Shown: one piece after another, positions 24,942-33,308 of the stretch | How positions within the stretch are numbered: the first letter of the stretch is position 1 | Layout of the letters: each line of letters opens with the position of its first letter | NCBI GenBank assembly: GCA_003566885.1 | Contig: PXBO01000047.1 | Location: 1-36,846 of the forward strand | Length of the DNA stretch: 36,846 nt | Direction of reading: 5' to 3' | DNA from: Opitutia bacterium | GTDB taxonomy: Bacteria; Verrucomicrobiota; Verrucomicrobiia; Opitutales; T3Sed10-336 | Translations under genes and position numbers: made by a program | The notes under the pieces: model-generated | Seen by the model: the letters and a program-made list of their open reading frames with translations, nothing else | The model's database searches: none | What the model was told of the DNA's origin: nothing

Positions 24942-27083
24942 ATGAAGCAGAAACACACCACCCTCATCGAAGAAATGGGCATCACCCTGGCCACCGGCAC
25001 CATGGCGAAACAAGCCAACGGCTCGGTCACCATCGCCCTGGGAGAAACCACCGTATTTGTCGCGGCCACCGTCGCCAACACCCTCCGGCCGGGCCAGGAC
25101 TTTTTTCCCCTGACCGTAGACTATCGCGAGAAGTTCGCCGCCGCCGGCCGTTTTCCCGGAGGCTACTTCAAACGCGAAGGCCGCCCTTCGGAAAAGGAGA
25201 TTCTCACCTGTCGGCTGACGGATCGCCCATTGCGTCCGCTCTTTCCCAAGGGCTTCCTCAATGAGGTGCAGGTTGCCGGCATGCTGCTGTCCACGGACGG
25301 CGAGAACGAGCCCGACATCCTCATGATCAACGGCGCCTCGGCCGCCCTGGCGATATCCGATATTCCCTGGGACGGCCCCATCGCCGCTCTTCGTCTGGGC
25401 GAGATCAATGGCGAGTTCGTGGTCAATCCCACCATCGAACAACAGTACGATTCCAATCTCGACCTGATTTACGTCGGCACTGAAAACGAAATGCTCATGA
25501 TAGAGGGCAGCGCCGACCAGTTGCCCGAAGAGCGCTTTGTCGAATCTCTGGAGTACGCCCAGGAGGCCATCCAGCCGATGATCCGCGCCATCAAGGACCT
25601 GGCGGCCAAGGTGGGTCGCCCCAAGCGGGAATTCGAACTGGTCGCGGCCAAACCCGAAGTCCTGGAAATCGTTCGTCGCGAGGCTCCGGCCAAACTGGCG
25701 GATGCCGTGTTTCACGACAACCGCCGGGAACGCGAACAGGCGGTGTCCGTGGTCATTGAGGAAACCACCACGACCATCGAAAAAGAGCTGGGGGAAGACG
25801 GTTTCGAAGAGCACGACATCGCCATCGCCTTCGAAGAGGTCCAGGAGGAAGTCTATCGCAGTAACATTCTCGAACACGGCAAAAGAGTCGATGGACGCGG
25901 CCCCCTCGATCTTCGCGCCATCAGCGCCGACGTAGGACTGCTGCCGCGCGTTCACGGTTCCGCCCTGTTCAACCGCGGAGAAACCCAGGCCCTTTGCATC
26001 ACCACCCTGGCCGCGGCTCGCGAGTCGCAAAGCCTCGACGCCCTCACCGGCGGCGCCAGCACCAAGTCCTTCATCCTGCACTACAACTTCCCCCACTATT
26101 CGGTCGGGGAGACCGGGCGGATGATGGGCCCGGGCAGGCGGGAGATCGGACACGGCGCCCTGGCGGAACGCTCTCTGCTCGCCGTTATTCCCGCGGAAGA
26201 CATCTTCCCCTACTCCATTCGCATCACTTCCGAAGTCATGGAGTCCAACGGATCGACCTCCATGGCTTCAATCTGCGGCGGCTGCCTGTCGCTGATGGAT
26301 GCCGGGGTTCCCATCATCGCCCCGGTGGCCGGCATCTCGGTCGGACTGGTCGGTACCCGCAACTCGGCGGGTGAGATCGACCATTACAAAACCCTGACCG
26401 ACATCCTCGGCGCGGAGGATCATTTCGGCGACATGGACTTCAAACTCGCCGGCACCAGCGAAGGGATCACCGGTTTCCAGCTCGACCTGAAAATCAGGGG
26501 GCTTCCCATGAAAATCGCCCGGGAAGCCGTCTTCCAAGCTCGAGACGCGCGGCTCAAGATTCTGAACGCCATGCTGGAGACCCTCCCCGAGCCGCGAGCG
26601 GAAATGAACCTCTACGCGCCGCGCATCACCACCATCCAGATCGATCCGGAAAAGATCGGCGCCCTTATCGGTCCCGGCGGCAAGAACATCCGCCGCATCA
26701 CCGAGTTGTCCGGCGCCACGATCGACATCGCCGACGACAACAGTGGCAAGGTCATGGTTTACAGCAACAACAAGGATGCCATGGACAAAGCTGTCGCCGA
26801 AGTCGAATTGATCTCCGCCGAGATCGTTCCCGACAAGATCTACCGGGGCGTCGTGCGAAGCATCAAGGAGTTCGGTTGCTTCGTCGAAGTCCTTCCCGGC
26901 AAGGAGGGACTGGTTCATATTTCCGAATTGGCCGACTTCCGCGTCAAGAATACCGAAGACGTGGCCAAACTCGGAGACGAAATGTGGGTCAAATGCATCG
27001 GCATCGACGAACGCGGCCGCGTCCGCCTAAGCCGCAAAGCAGCCCTCGCCGAAATGGAAGAGGCCCCGGCGTCGGATTCCTGA
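24942..27083 (+). CDS. pnp: Polynucleotide phosphorylase
   Basis: Phosphorolytic 3'-5' exoribonuclease that degrades RNA to nucleoside diphosphates and can add 3' tails. The 713-residue protein has the full PNPase layout: two RNase-PH domains (first about 1-215; second about 315-545, with [20 protein letters not shown] and the [20 protein letters not shown] catalytic region), a helical linker, then KH ([20 protein letters not shown], near 560-610) and S1 ([20 protein letters not shown], near 620-690). Length is normal. The ATG at 24942 gives [14 protein letters not shown] perfect terminator at 27119-27155 separates it from the convergent ETF genes. Confidence 0.98.
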   Translation: MKQKHTTLIEEMGITLATGTMAKQANGSVTIALGETTVFVAATVANTLRPGQDFFPLTVDYREKFAAAGRFPGGYFKREGRPSEKEILTCRLTDRPLRPLFPKGFLNEVQVAGMLLSTDGENEPDILMINGASAALAISDIPWDGPIAALRLGEINGEFVVNPTIEQQYDSNLDLIYVGTENEMLMIEGSADQLPEERFVESLEYAQEAIQPMIRAIKDLAAKVGRPKREFELVAAKPEVLEIVRREAPAKLADAVFHDNRREREQAVSVVIEETTTTIEKELGEDGFEEHDIAIAFEEVQEEVYRSNILEHGKRVDGRGPLDLRAISADVGLLPRVHGSALFNRGETQALCITTLAAARESQSLDALTGGASTKSFILHYNFPHYSVGETGRMMGPGRREIGHGALAERSLLAVIPAEDIFPYSIRITSEVMESNGSTSMASICGGCLSLMDAGVPIIAPVAGISVGLVGTRNSAGEIDHYKTLTDILGAEDHFGDMDFKLAGTSEGITGFQLDLKIRGLPMKIAREAVFQARDARLKILNAMLETLPEPRAEMNLYAPRITTIQIDPEKIGALIGPGGKNIRRITELSGATIDIADDNSGKVMVYSNNKDAMDKAVAEVELISAEIVPDKIYRGVVRSIKEFGCFVEVLPGKEGLVHISELADFRVKNTEDVAKLGDEMWVKCIGIDERGRVRLSRKAALAEMEEAPASDS

Positions 27084-27118
27084 GACACCTCCAGGACGAA
27101 CAAGTCTCTGTCTATTGG

Positions 27119-27155
27119 AAAAAAAACGGCCGGCATTTTGCCGGCCGTTTTTTTT
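27119..27155. terminator. Perfect bidirectional terminator between pnp and the ETF operon
   Basis: A 17-base-pair perfect inverted repeat. Eight A bases plus CGGCCGGCA (27119-27135) face TGCCGGCCG plus eight T bases (27139-27155), with a three-base TTT loop. It gives a GC stem and U-tract on both strands, so it serves both convergent operons. Confidence 0.95.
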
Positions 27156-27177
27156 AACTCTGATCCCGCCATCCAGC

Positions 27178-28782
27178 TTACATCCTGCGATACATGGGAC
27201 CGTCCCCACCCTCGGGGAGTCTCCAATGGACGTTCTGATAGGGGCATTTCGCACGGCAGGTTTGACAATGGAGGCAGTTGGTGGGACTTAGAACCAATTG
27301 GCCATTGTGAGCCCGATACACTTCTCCGGGACAGAAGGCCTCGCAGGGATACAGACCGAACCGGGCACGGCAGTCGTCGCACAACGCGGTATCCAATATA
27401 TCGATATGAGAAGGCGCTTCCTCGCGGTGATGGGTCCCGGAGAAAGCAACGTCGCTCAACCGGTCGACACCCTTCACTGTATTCTCCTTGCCGACCGCAG
27501 GACGCAACCCATGGTGATCCGGCTTGTTCTGAAGGCGCGGAAGCCATCCCTGTATAAGGCTCAAAGGGAGGCCCAGACGAGGACCCGCTTTCGAGAACAC
27601 CTGCCGGTAGTTGCGGGCGGCCGCCAGATCCCTCATCACAAAACTCTCCGCCAACCGTCGCTCGTAGCCTTTCAATTGCTCAGCGGAATACGAACCTTCC
27701 ACCAGGGCTTCGAAAATGGATTCCGCGGCGAGCATGCCGGATTTAATGGCGTAGTGAAGCCCCTTGAGCTTGGCAACGTTGGTCAGGCCGGCGTCATCAC
27801 CGATAATTAACGCACCGTTGGCGACCAACTCGGGCACGGCGTAGTACCCTCCTTCCGGAAGGGTCTTCGCGCCGTACTCGATCACCTTTCCCCCTTTTAG
27901 CCATTCCCGTACCAGGGCGTGTGACTTGAAGACCTGCAACTCGTGCTGCGGATTCAGGTTCGCGCGGGGCCAATCCAGGCCCAGGACCAGAGCCACCGCA
28001 ACAAGGTTTTCCTCCATGCTGTAAAGCGTGCCACCGCCAAAGGTGCCGACGTTGGGAAAGCCGGTTGTGTGGACGGCCCGGTTGCGTCCGAAGTCATTGC
28101 CCTCGGGAAGACGAATGATCTCCTTTACTCCGAGCGACACCATTGATTGATTTCTGCCCCGATCGAGCTCGAATCGACCGATCAACTGCCTGCCCAACGG
28201 ACCCAGCGACCCCTCGCCCAGCACCGTAATCCCGGCATTGATCGTCTCACCGGTCAAATGATTCGATTGCGGCTGTCCACGCTGGTCCAAGCCACGATCA
28301 ACCAAACGAACGCCTTTCACCCATTCACCCTTGACGATCAGCTTTCCCGCGCCGAATCCCGGATAAACTTCCACTCCGATTTCCCCGGCGATCGACGCCA
28401 GCCAACGGGCCATTTCACTCAGCGAAATCATCAGATTTCCGTCGTGGCGCATGGTTTGGGGAACCAGGCGATGCGGAATTCGCACTCCGGAATGGCGGTT
28501 GTACAAATAATAAAGGTCGTCCCGCTCCACACGGTTGGCCAAAGCATTGACCACAAACTTGTCCCGACGCTCCCGCCAACCAGGCAACAACTCGTCCAGA
28601 ACCTCCGCCTCAAAAATCGCCCCGGAGAGACAGTGATGACCGATGCGGCCCCCCTTCTCTATCACCACGACAGACTCCGTTCGGCCCGCCTGGTCGAGAA
28701 GCTGCTTGAGCCGGATCGCACCCGCCAGACTGGCCGGACCGGCGCCAACAAAAAGCACGTCAACTTGTTCTTCCGTTTTCAT
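27178..28782 (-). CDS. Electron transfer flavoprotein-ubiquinone oxidoreductase (ETF-QO)
   Basis: Membrane-associated FAD and [4Fe-4S] enzyme that takes electrons from ETF and passes them to the quinone pool. The 534-residue protein has an N-terminal FAD-binding Rossmann motif ([17 protein letters not shown]), [20 protein letters not shown] typical of ETF-QO, and [17 protein letters not shown] near the second flavin segment. The C-terminal iron-sulphur region has Cys484 (FCPGEVY) and Cys503, 506 and 509 (NCLHCQTC), as in human ETF-QO, plus an additional Cys513 giving a ferredoxin-like CxxCxxCxxxC. It begins inside the last codon of the fused ETF gene (ATGA overlap at 28779-28782), so oxidoreductase and electron donor are made together. 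Confidence 0.95.
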   Translation of the reverse strand: MKTEEQVDVLFVGAGPASLAGAIRLKQLLDQAGRTESVVVIEKGGRIGHHCLSGAIFEAEVLDELLPGWRERRDKFVVNALANRVERDDLYYLYNRHSGVRIPHRLVPQTMRHDGNLMISLSEMARWLASIAGEIGVEVYPGFGAGKLIVKGEWVKGVRLVDRGLDQRGQPQSNHLTGETINAGITVLGEGSLGPLGRQLIGRFELDRGRNQSMVSLGVKEIIRLPEGNDFGRNRAVHTTGFPNVGTFGGGTLYSMEENLVAVALVLGLDWPRANLNPQHELQVFKSHALVREWLKGGKVIEYGAKTLPEGGYYAVPELVANGALIIGDDAGLTNVAKLKGLHYAIKSGMLAAESIFEALVEGSYSAEQLKGYERRLAESFVMRDLAAARNYRQVFSKAGPRLGLPLSLIQGWLPRLQNKPDHHGLRPAVGKENTVKGVDRLSDVAFSGTHHREEAPSHIDILDTALCDDCRARFGLYPCEAFCPGEVYRAHNGQLVLSPTNCLHCQTCRAKCPYQNVHWRLPEGGDGPMYRRM

Positions 28783-30695
28783 TCCTTCGCTTCCTTGCTC
28801 GAGGCGTCCAGCAACCGAACGAGCTCGGGAATCACGGTTTCGACTTCCCCGACCACGCCATAATCACTGGCCTGAAATATCGGCGCGTCCGCATCCTTGT
28901 TGACCGCCAAAACGACACCCGCCCCCTCGAATCCGGTGATGTGCTGCAGCGCGCCGGAGATTCCCAGCGCCACGTAGAGTTTCGGCGCCACCGTCTGACC
29001 GGTTTGGCCCACCTGTCGATCCCTCTCCGCGAATCCCGATTCCACCGCCGGTCGCGAGGCCGCGGTTTGAGCCGATTGACCGAAGAATCGCTCCAATGCC
29101 CGCGCCAATCCGCCCGAGTGGCGTTCATACCCTTCCTTCGAGCCGCAACCAAGCCCTCCCGCCACAATAATGGGAGTGTTTGCCAGCCCGGCGTTCGCCG
29201 ACGCCAGTTGAATGGAAACCACCCGCACCCCGGGGTCGGATCCGTTCAGATCGGGAACGCACCGCAAAACCTCTCCCTTCCGCATCGGATCGCGTTTGAT
29301 GGCTCGAAAGACGCCCGGGCGCGCGGTGGACATTTGCACGCGCGAGTTTTGGCTGACGATGCATGCCATAATGTTCCCCCCCAGCGCCGGACGGGTCTGC
29401 TGGAGGATTCCGATTCGTCTGGTTTTTCCTCGTATCAGGTCTCCCAATACAAGACCCGTACAATCGGCGGTAAGACCGGATTCACTGGCGTAGGCAACCC
29501 GCGGAGCGAGTTCGCGTCCCAATGGTGTGGCGCTAAAGAGAAATATCTGCGGATGCCATTCCTGAATCAGCTGAACCACGGCCCGGACATAAGGGCCGGG
29601 CACAAAATGCTTTAGAGATGAATGCGCCAGGAGGAAGACCCTGTCGGCCCCATGGGCAATGAGGTCGGCGGCCAGGTCGTCGGGACACTCACCCGCCACC
29701 ACCGCGCCGACGGATTCGTTCAGGGGCCCGGCCAGATCGCGGGCCTTCCCCAGGAGCTCATAGGACGCCGGGTGGAGGCTGCCATTTTCATGCTCAGCGT
29801 AGACCCATATATCGCCGCGGTACTCCGGCGCTTCACCTTTTGGCAATTGATAGGATTCGCCCGACACCCGTTCTTTCCCGTTACCGCCGGAACTCCCGAA
29901 CGAAGTTTTTAAAAGGTTTGGCAGTTCCCTGAGATCGGCGATTTTGCGCCCCTTGCGATGGCTCGTTTCAATGGCGGGGAATATCTTTACCACGGACGTC
30001 CGCGAGCCGGGCAGTCCGATGCGATTCCGCTCGGCGCCAATCGACTCGGCGTCCCATTTTCGAATATCCTGGGCAAACGCCCATCGGGTGCGTCCGAATG
30101 ACGGGTAGGGCGGCAAACTCCACTGGGTGACGGTGACCAGACAGGGAAATCGGGTGGGCGCCAGGGTTTCAACACCCCCCCAAACCACCCGCCGGAAACA
30201 CAGGCCCCCTTTCTCCTCGATGGTATGCCCGTCGACGTACGCAATGTGCGCGATGCCAAGATCTTCAGCCACCTGAGGCGGCACCTGGGCGGTATCGCCA
30301 TCGACCGACTGCATGCCTGTGACAATCATGTAATCCGTATCGTCGCCGAAAATCTCCGTCTGAATCTTGCGAATCGCCCTTGCCAGAGGATAAGCGGTGG
30401 CCGCGGTATCCGCACCCCCGAGCCGACGATCGGTGAGCAGGATTCCGTAGTCCGCCCCCAGAGACAATGCATAGCGCAAAACCTCGTCCGCGAACGGAGG
30501 CCCCATGCTCAACGCGACAATTCTCCCCGGTTGTTGTTCACGGATTTTCAAGGCCATGGCCAAGGCCTGCTTGTCCAGGTCGTTGCAGACATTCTCCAAC
30601 AAGGCGCGCCTAAGCGTTCCCGACTCCCAATCCCAGGCGTCCTGGGGAATGTGCTTGGTATCGGGAACCTGTTTGACCAAGACGATGAAATTCAT
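28779..30695 (-). CDS. etfBA: Fused electron transfer flavoprotein, beta + alpha subunits in one chain
   Basis: ETF collects electrons from acyl-CoA and similar dehydrogenases. Normally it is two proteins; here both are in one 638-residue chain. Residues 1 to about 255 are EtfB: MNFIVLVKQVPDT, LSLGADYGILLTDRRLGGAD, and the nucleotide-binding MQSVDGDTAQVPPQVAEDLG. A linker of roughly 40 residues without clear homology follows (about 255-293). EtfA then runs to the end, with its N-terminal alpha/beta part from DIWVYAEHENGSLHPASYEL and the FAD-binding domain QVGQTGQTVAPKLYVALGIS, GAIQH-like ALQHITGFEGAG and NKDADAPIFQASDYGVVGE. The ATG at 30695 gives the canonical EtfB start. The gene ends overlapping ETF-QO. 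A candidate promoter lies at 30816-30845. Confidence 0.95.
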   Translation of the reverse strand: MNFIVLVKQVPDTKHIPQDAWDWESGTLRRALLENVCNDLDKQALAMALKIREQQPGRIVALSMGPPFADEVLRYALSLGADYGILLTDRRLGGADTAATAYPLARAIRKIQTEIFGDDTDYMIVTGMQSVDGDTAQVPPQVAEDLGIAHIAYVDGHTIEEKGGLCFRRVVWGGVETLAPTRFPCLVTVTQWSLPPYPSFGRTRWAFAQDIRKWDAESIGAERNRIGLPGSRTSVVKIFPAIETSHRKGRKIADLRELPNLLKTSFGSSGGNGKERVSGESYQLPKGEAPEYRGDIWVYAEHENGSLHPASYELLGKARDLAGPLNESVGAVVAGECPDDLAADLIAHGADRVFLLAHSSLKHFVPGPYVRAVVQLIQEWHPQIFLFSATPLGRELAPRVAYASESGLTADCTGLVLGDLIRGKTRRIGILQQTRPALGGNIMACIVSQNSRVQMSTARPGVFRAIKRDPMRKGEVLRCVPDLNGSDPGVRVVSIQLASANAGLANTPIIVAGGLGCGSKEGYERHSGGLARALERFFGQSAQTAASRPAVESGFAERDRQVGQTGQTVAPKLYVALGISGALQHITGFEGAGVVLAVNKDADAPIFQASDYGVVGEVETVIPELVRLLDASSKEAKE

Positions 30696-31243
30696 TCTTA
30701 CCCCTATGCAGAAAAATCGGACGTCAGTGTCTTTTGCTTGACCCTATTGCCTTGCGGAATCCTCATGTCCGTGCAACACCCCGACAGAAAACCGCGGACA
30801 CGATTTCCCAAAAGTAATATAAACCATAGCGTCGACCCTTGTCAGAGCACCGTTTGTAAAATTCACCGCATGCCTTGGCGCAATCTAACGTAAGGCGGAT
30901 CAGCCACAAACACCATGCTTACCCAATCCGACTAATACATACCCCGGCGCCATCTTATATCGGCGCTTCCAGGTCTCATTTTTGTAGGCTCACGTGACCT
31001 GTCGTGCTAAAATATCCTCAGTGAAACATATACCGTTTCCTCGGGTTCGGTTTTTCTGTTTTCAGGCGATCTTTTTTGCCGCATCTACGATTGAAAGCCT
31101 GAGGATCGCGAGCCAAACCTGCGGGGAAAGGACTTGCGGGGATTCGGTGTTCTACGAAATTCCGTCAGCCTTGAAGAGATGTGACGGGTTCAAGCGTGTG
31201 GAATCCTTCCGCGCCCAGGTAAGACCTTAAACATGAAAATACT
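30696..31243. other. 548-base intergenic region between the divergent ETF operon and protease-like gene
   Basis: No convincing gene on either strand; only short, unrelated frames are present. On the minus strand it holds the ETF promoter candidate at 30816-30845 with a leader of about 115 bases. On the plus strand the region before 31244 includes a TAAAAT (31006-31012 area) without a good -35. I found no riboswitch or known RNA element. Confidence 0.5.
30816..30845 (-). promoter_or_regulatory. Candidate promoter of the etfBA-ETF-QO operon
   Basis: On the minus strand, CTGACA (30845-30840) and TATATT (30821-30816) are separated by 18 bases and match the -35 and -10 consensus in 5 of 6 bases each. 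It leaves an untranslated leader of about 115 bases before the ATG at 30695. Confidence 0.5.
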
Positions 31244-31738
31244 ATGCCGACCAAAGAGTTTAAAGTTGCCGTCATCGGATTCGGCGCCACCCATCTCCAC
31301 GACAATGAAGTCGGAACCGCTGTCGCCCGCCGGTTGCGCGAGAAGACACCGCCGGAGATTCCGGTACTGGAGCAATCCGGCAACGCACTCGATTTGGTAA
31401 ACGCCATGGAAGGCTCGAACCTTGTTATCCTGGTGGACTCGAGTTGCACCGGTGCCGAGCCTGGCACAATCCTGCGGCTCGATGGCAGCGAACGCCCGGG
31501 CTATGCCGACTGGTTTCCACATTACTCCACTCACTCAGTGGGCCTGTCTGAGTCTTTCCAGGTGAACCAGATGCTGGGGACAATGCCCGAGCGCATGCTC
31601 CTTTTCTGCGTCGAAGGAAGCGACTACTCCCAGGGTGACGGACTTTCGCCCGCCGTGGAATCGGCGATCGACCGGGTCGTCGAGATGCTGCTCAAGGAGC
31701 TCAATGACGTACCTTCCTCAGCCATCGACCCTTCCTGA
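31244..31738 (+). CDS. Hydrogenase-maturation-protease-like protein (peptidase M52 family)
   Basis: Resembles HycI/HybD-type endopeptidases that remove the C-terminal peptide from [NiFe]-hydrogenase large subunits. In 164 residues it has an N-terminal strand-turn VAVIGFGATHLHDNEVG in the position of the family GxGNxxxxDDGxG motif, a central LVILVDSSCTG with the Asp that usually binds nickel or substrate, and THSVGLSESF with the conserved His. The first metal-ligand position of the HDNEVG loop is Asn followed by Glu, rather than the usual Asp/Glu, so activity is uncertain. There are no hydrogenase genes in the window. Length is typical of the family. The ATG at 31244 has no clear ribosome binding site. 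Confidence 0.78.
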   Translation: MPTKEFKVAVIGFGATHLHDNEVGTAVARRLREKTPPEIPVLEQSGNALDLVNAMEGSNLVILVDSSCTGAEPGTILRLDGSERPGYADWFPHYSTHSVGLSESFQVNQMLGTMPERMLLFCVEGSDYSQGDGLSPAVESAIDRVVEMLLKELNDVPSSAIDPS

Positions 31739-31957
31739 AAACAGCCGATTGTTTTGCCGTAAGCTCTTAAGGTTGGTTTATCCGCGAAAGGAAAGCCAAC
31801 GAGATTTCCTTCCGGTCGCCTCCCTGGTCACGACCCTAATTATCGCCCCCTGTTAATCGTCAATTCGCCGCCGATCCCGATTCGGATTGAACGATAGTTC
31901 GCACCTGATCATTGCCCCATTCAGCTTGGGACCGTTTGATTTTTCTTACAATTCCTA

Positions 31958-31988
31958 TTGACTCTTCTGTCATAGAGTAGTATGACAG
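31958..31988 (+). promoter_or_regulatory. Promoter and inverted-repeat operator of the ytrA-ABC operon
   Basis: TTGACT (31958-31963) and TATGAC (31981-31986) are spaced by exactly 17 bases. A perfect inverted repeat, CTGTCATA (31967-31974) / TATGACAG (31981-31988) with spacer GAGTAG, covers the spacer and the -10. Such an operator over the core promoter of a GntR gene is the normal sign of self-repression. The start point would fall near 31993, three bases before the ATG, so the mRNA is predicted to be leaderless or nearly so. Confidence 0.7.
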
Positions 31989-31995
31989 CGGGACA

Positions 31996-32409
31996 ATGAT
32001 GATTCGGATCGATTTTAAATCGGGAAAACCCATCTACCTTCAGGTGGTGGATCAGATCCGTTATGCCGCGGCTTCCGGACAGCTTCGGCCGGGTGCGGCG
32101 TTGCCCTCGATCCGTCCCTTGGCCCAGGAATTGCGGGTGAACCGCAACACGATCGCCAAGGCGTACACCGAACTTGAAAACCAGGGAGTCATCGAAACTC
32201 TGGCCGGCAAGGGCTCCTTCGTGAAAGACAACCATTCCCCCTTTACCAAGCAGGCCAAACAGAAACTGCTCGTCGGGGAAATCGACCAGGCGGTGGTGAC
32301 GGCGCATCACCTTCAGGTGGACCGCGAGACGTTCCTTCGGCTCGTCCATGAGCGTCTGGATCATTATTCCGGCGGGACCCCGGAGCGGAAACGAAAGGAA
32401 AGCAAATGA
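31996..32409 (+). CDS. GntR-family transcriptional regulator, YtrA subfamily
   Basis: A 137-residue one-domain regulator of the YtrA branch. Residues about 1-75 form the winged helix-turn-helix: IRIDFKSGKPIYLQVVDQIR, then PSIRPLAQELRVNRNTIAKA as the recognition helix, then LENQGVIETLAGKGSFV as wing. The remainder is a short helical tail with no FadR, HutC or MocR effector domain, as expected for YtrA proteins. These usually repress their own operon of ABC transporter genes; here an ATPase gene starts within its stop codon (ATGA at 32406-32409). ATG 31996 is followed by a second ATG at 31999; either is possible. Confidence 0.93.
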   Translation: MMIRIDFKSGKPIYLQVVDQIRYAAASGQLRPGAALPSIRPLAQELRVNRNTIAKAYTELENQGVIETLAGKGSFVKDNHSPFTKQAKQKLLVGEIDQAVVTAHHLQVDRETFLRLVHERLDHYSGGTPERKRKESK

Positions 32410-33308
32410 GCAACCACGCAATCGAAGTTAGAAATCTCTCGCGGCGTTACGGAAGACTGGAAGCGGTCGATGGCCTTGATCTTACGGTACCTCGCGGCCG
32501 CTGCTACGGCTTCTTCGGACGCAATGGAGCAGGGAAGACGACGACCATCAAATGCATGCTGAACCTTCTGCGGCCCCACGCCGGTACTGTACGCGTCTTT
32601 GGCCTGGATCCCCGGAGTGACGAAGTGGCGGTGAAAGAGCGTCTGAGCTATGTCCCCGACGCGGTCGCATTCTACCCATGGATGTCGGTACGCAACGTAC
32701 TGGATTACCTCGCATCCTTCCGGAACCATTGGAACGGCGATATTGAAGCCGATCTGCTCCAGCGTTTTCGTCTGCCTCCGGAACAACGGGCCACCGCGCT
32801 ATCCAAAGGCCAAAAGACCCAGCTGGCGCTCATTTCGGCGATCTGCCCCGAACCGGAGCTGCTGGTGCTCGACGAACCGACCTCGGGCCTCGATCCCATC
32901 GTCCGCCGCGAATTCATCGAAACCGTCATCGGCGCCTACCAGGCGACCGATCCCGATAACCGGACCGTTTTTGTATCCACGCACCTGATATCCGAGTTCG
33001 AGGGATTGATCGACGAATTTACGATCATCGACAACGGCCGGGCACTCCTCACCATGGAGGCCGACGACGCCCGGAGCCGTTTCAAGAAGATCCACGCCAG
33101 CTTCCGGGAACCCGTCGGTACGCTCGATCTTCCGGACGCGGTGCGAATTAAAGCATCCGGCTGCGACGTGGAGGTTCTGGCGAACGGGAACAGCTCCGAA
33201 TTGGAAGCCGCACTCAAAGCCCTCGATCCCGAGGGTCTTCGAATTGAGTCCCTGTCCCTTGAAGAGATCTTCGTAGCCTCAGCCGCGCTGGGAGAAAGGG
33301 TGTCATGA
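32406..33308 (+). CDS. ABC transporter ATP-binding protein
   Basis: A 300-residue exporter-type ATPase. Visible motifs: Walker A GRNGAGKTTT (about 39-48), Q-loop region with YVPDAVAFYPWMSVRNVLDY, signature LSKGQKTQLALI (a variant of LSGGQ), Walker B ELLVLDEPTSGLDP and the H-loop VSTHLISEFE. The C-terminal 70 residues are an extension beyond the nucleotide-binding domain. It resembles YtrB-type and other ABC-2 exporters paired with YtrA-class regulators. Start and stop both overlap the neighbouring genes by four bases, so the three genes are tightly co-translated. Substrate unknown. Confidence 0.95.
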   Translation: MSNHAIEVRNLSRRYGRLEAVDGLDLTVPRGRCYGFFGRNGAGKTTTIKCMLNLLRPHAGTVRVFGLDPRSDEVAVKERLSYVPDAVAFYPWMSVRNVLDYLASFRNHWNGDIEADLLQRFRLPPEQRATALSKGQKTQLALISAICPEPELLVLDEPTSGLDPIVRREFIETVIGAYQATDPDNRTVFVSTHLISEFEGLIDEFTIIDNGRALLTMEADDARSRFKKIHASFREPVGTLDLPDAVRIKASGCDVEVLANGNSSELEAALKALDPEGLRIESLSLEEIFVASAALGERVS

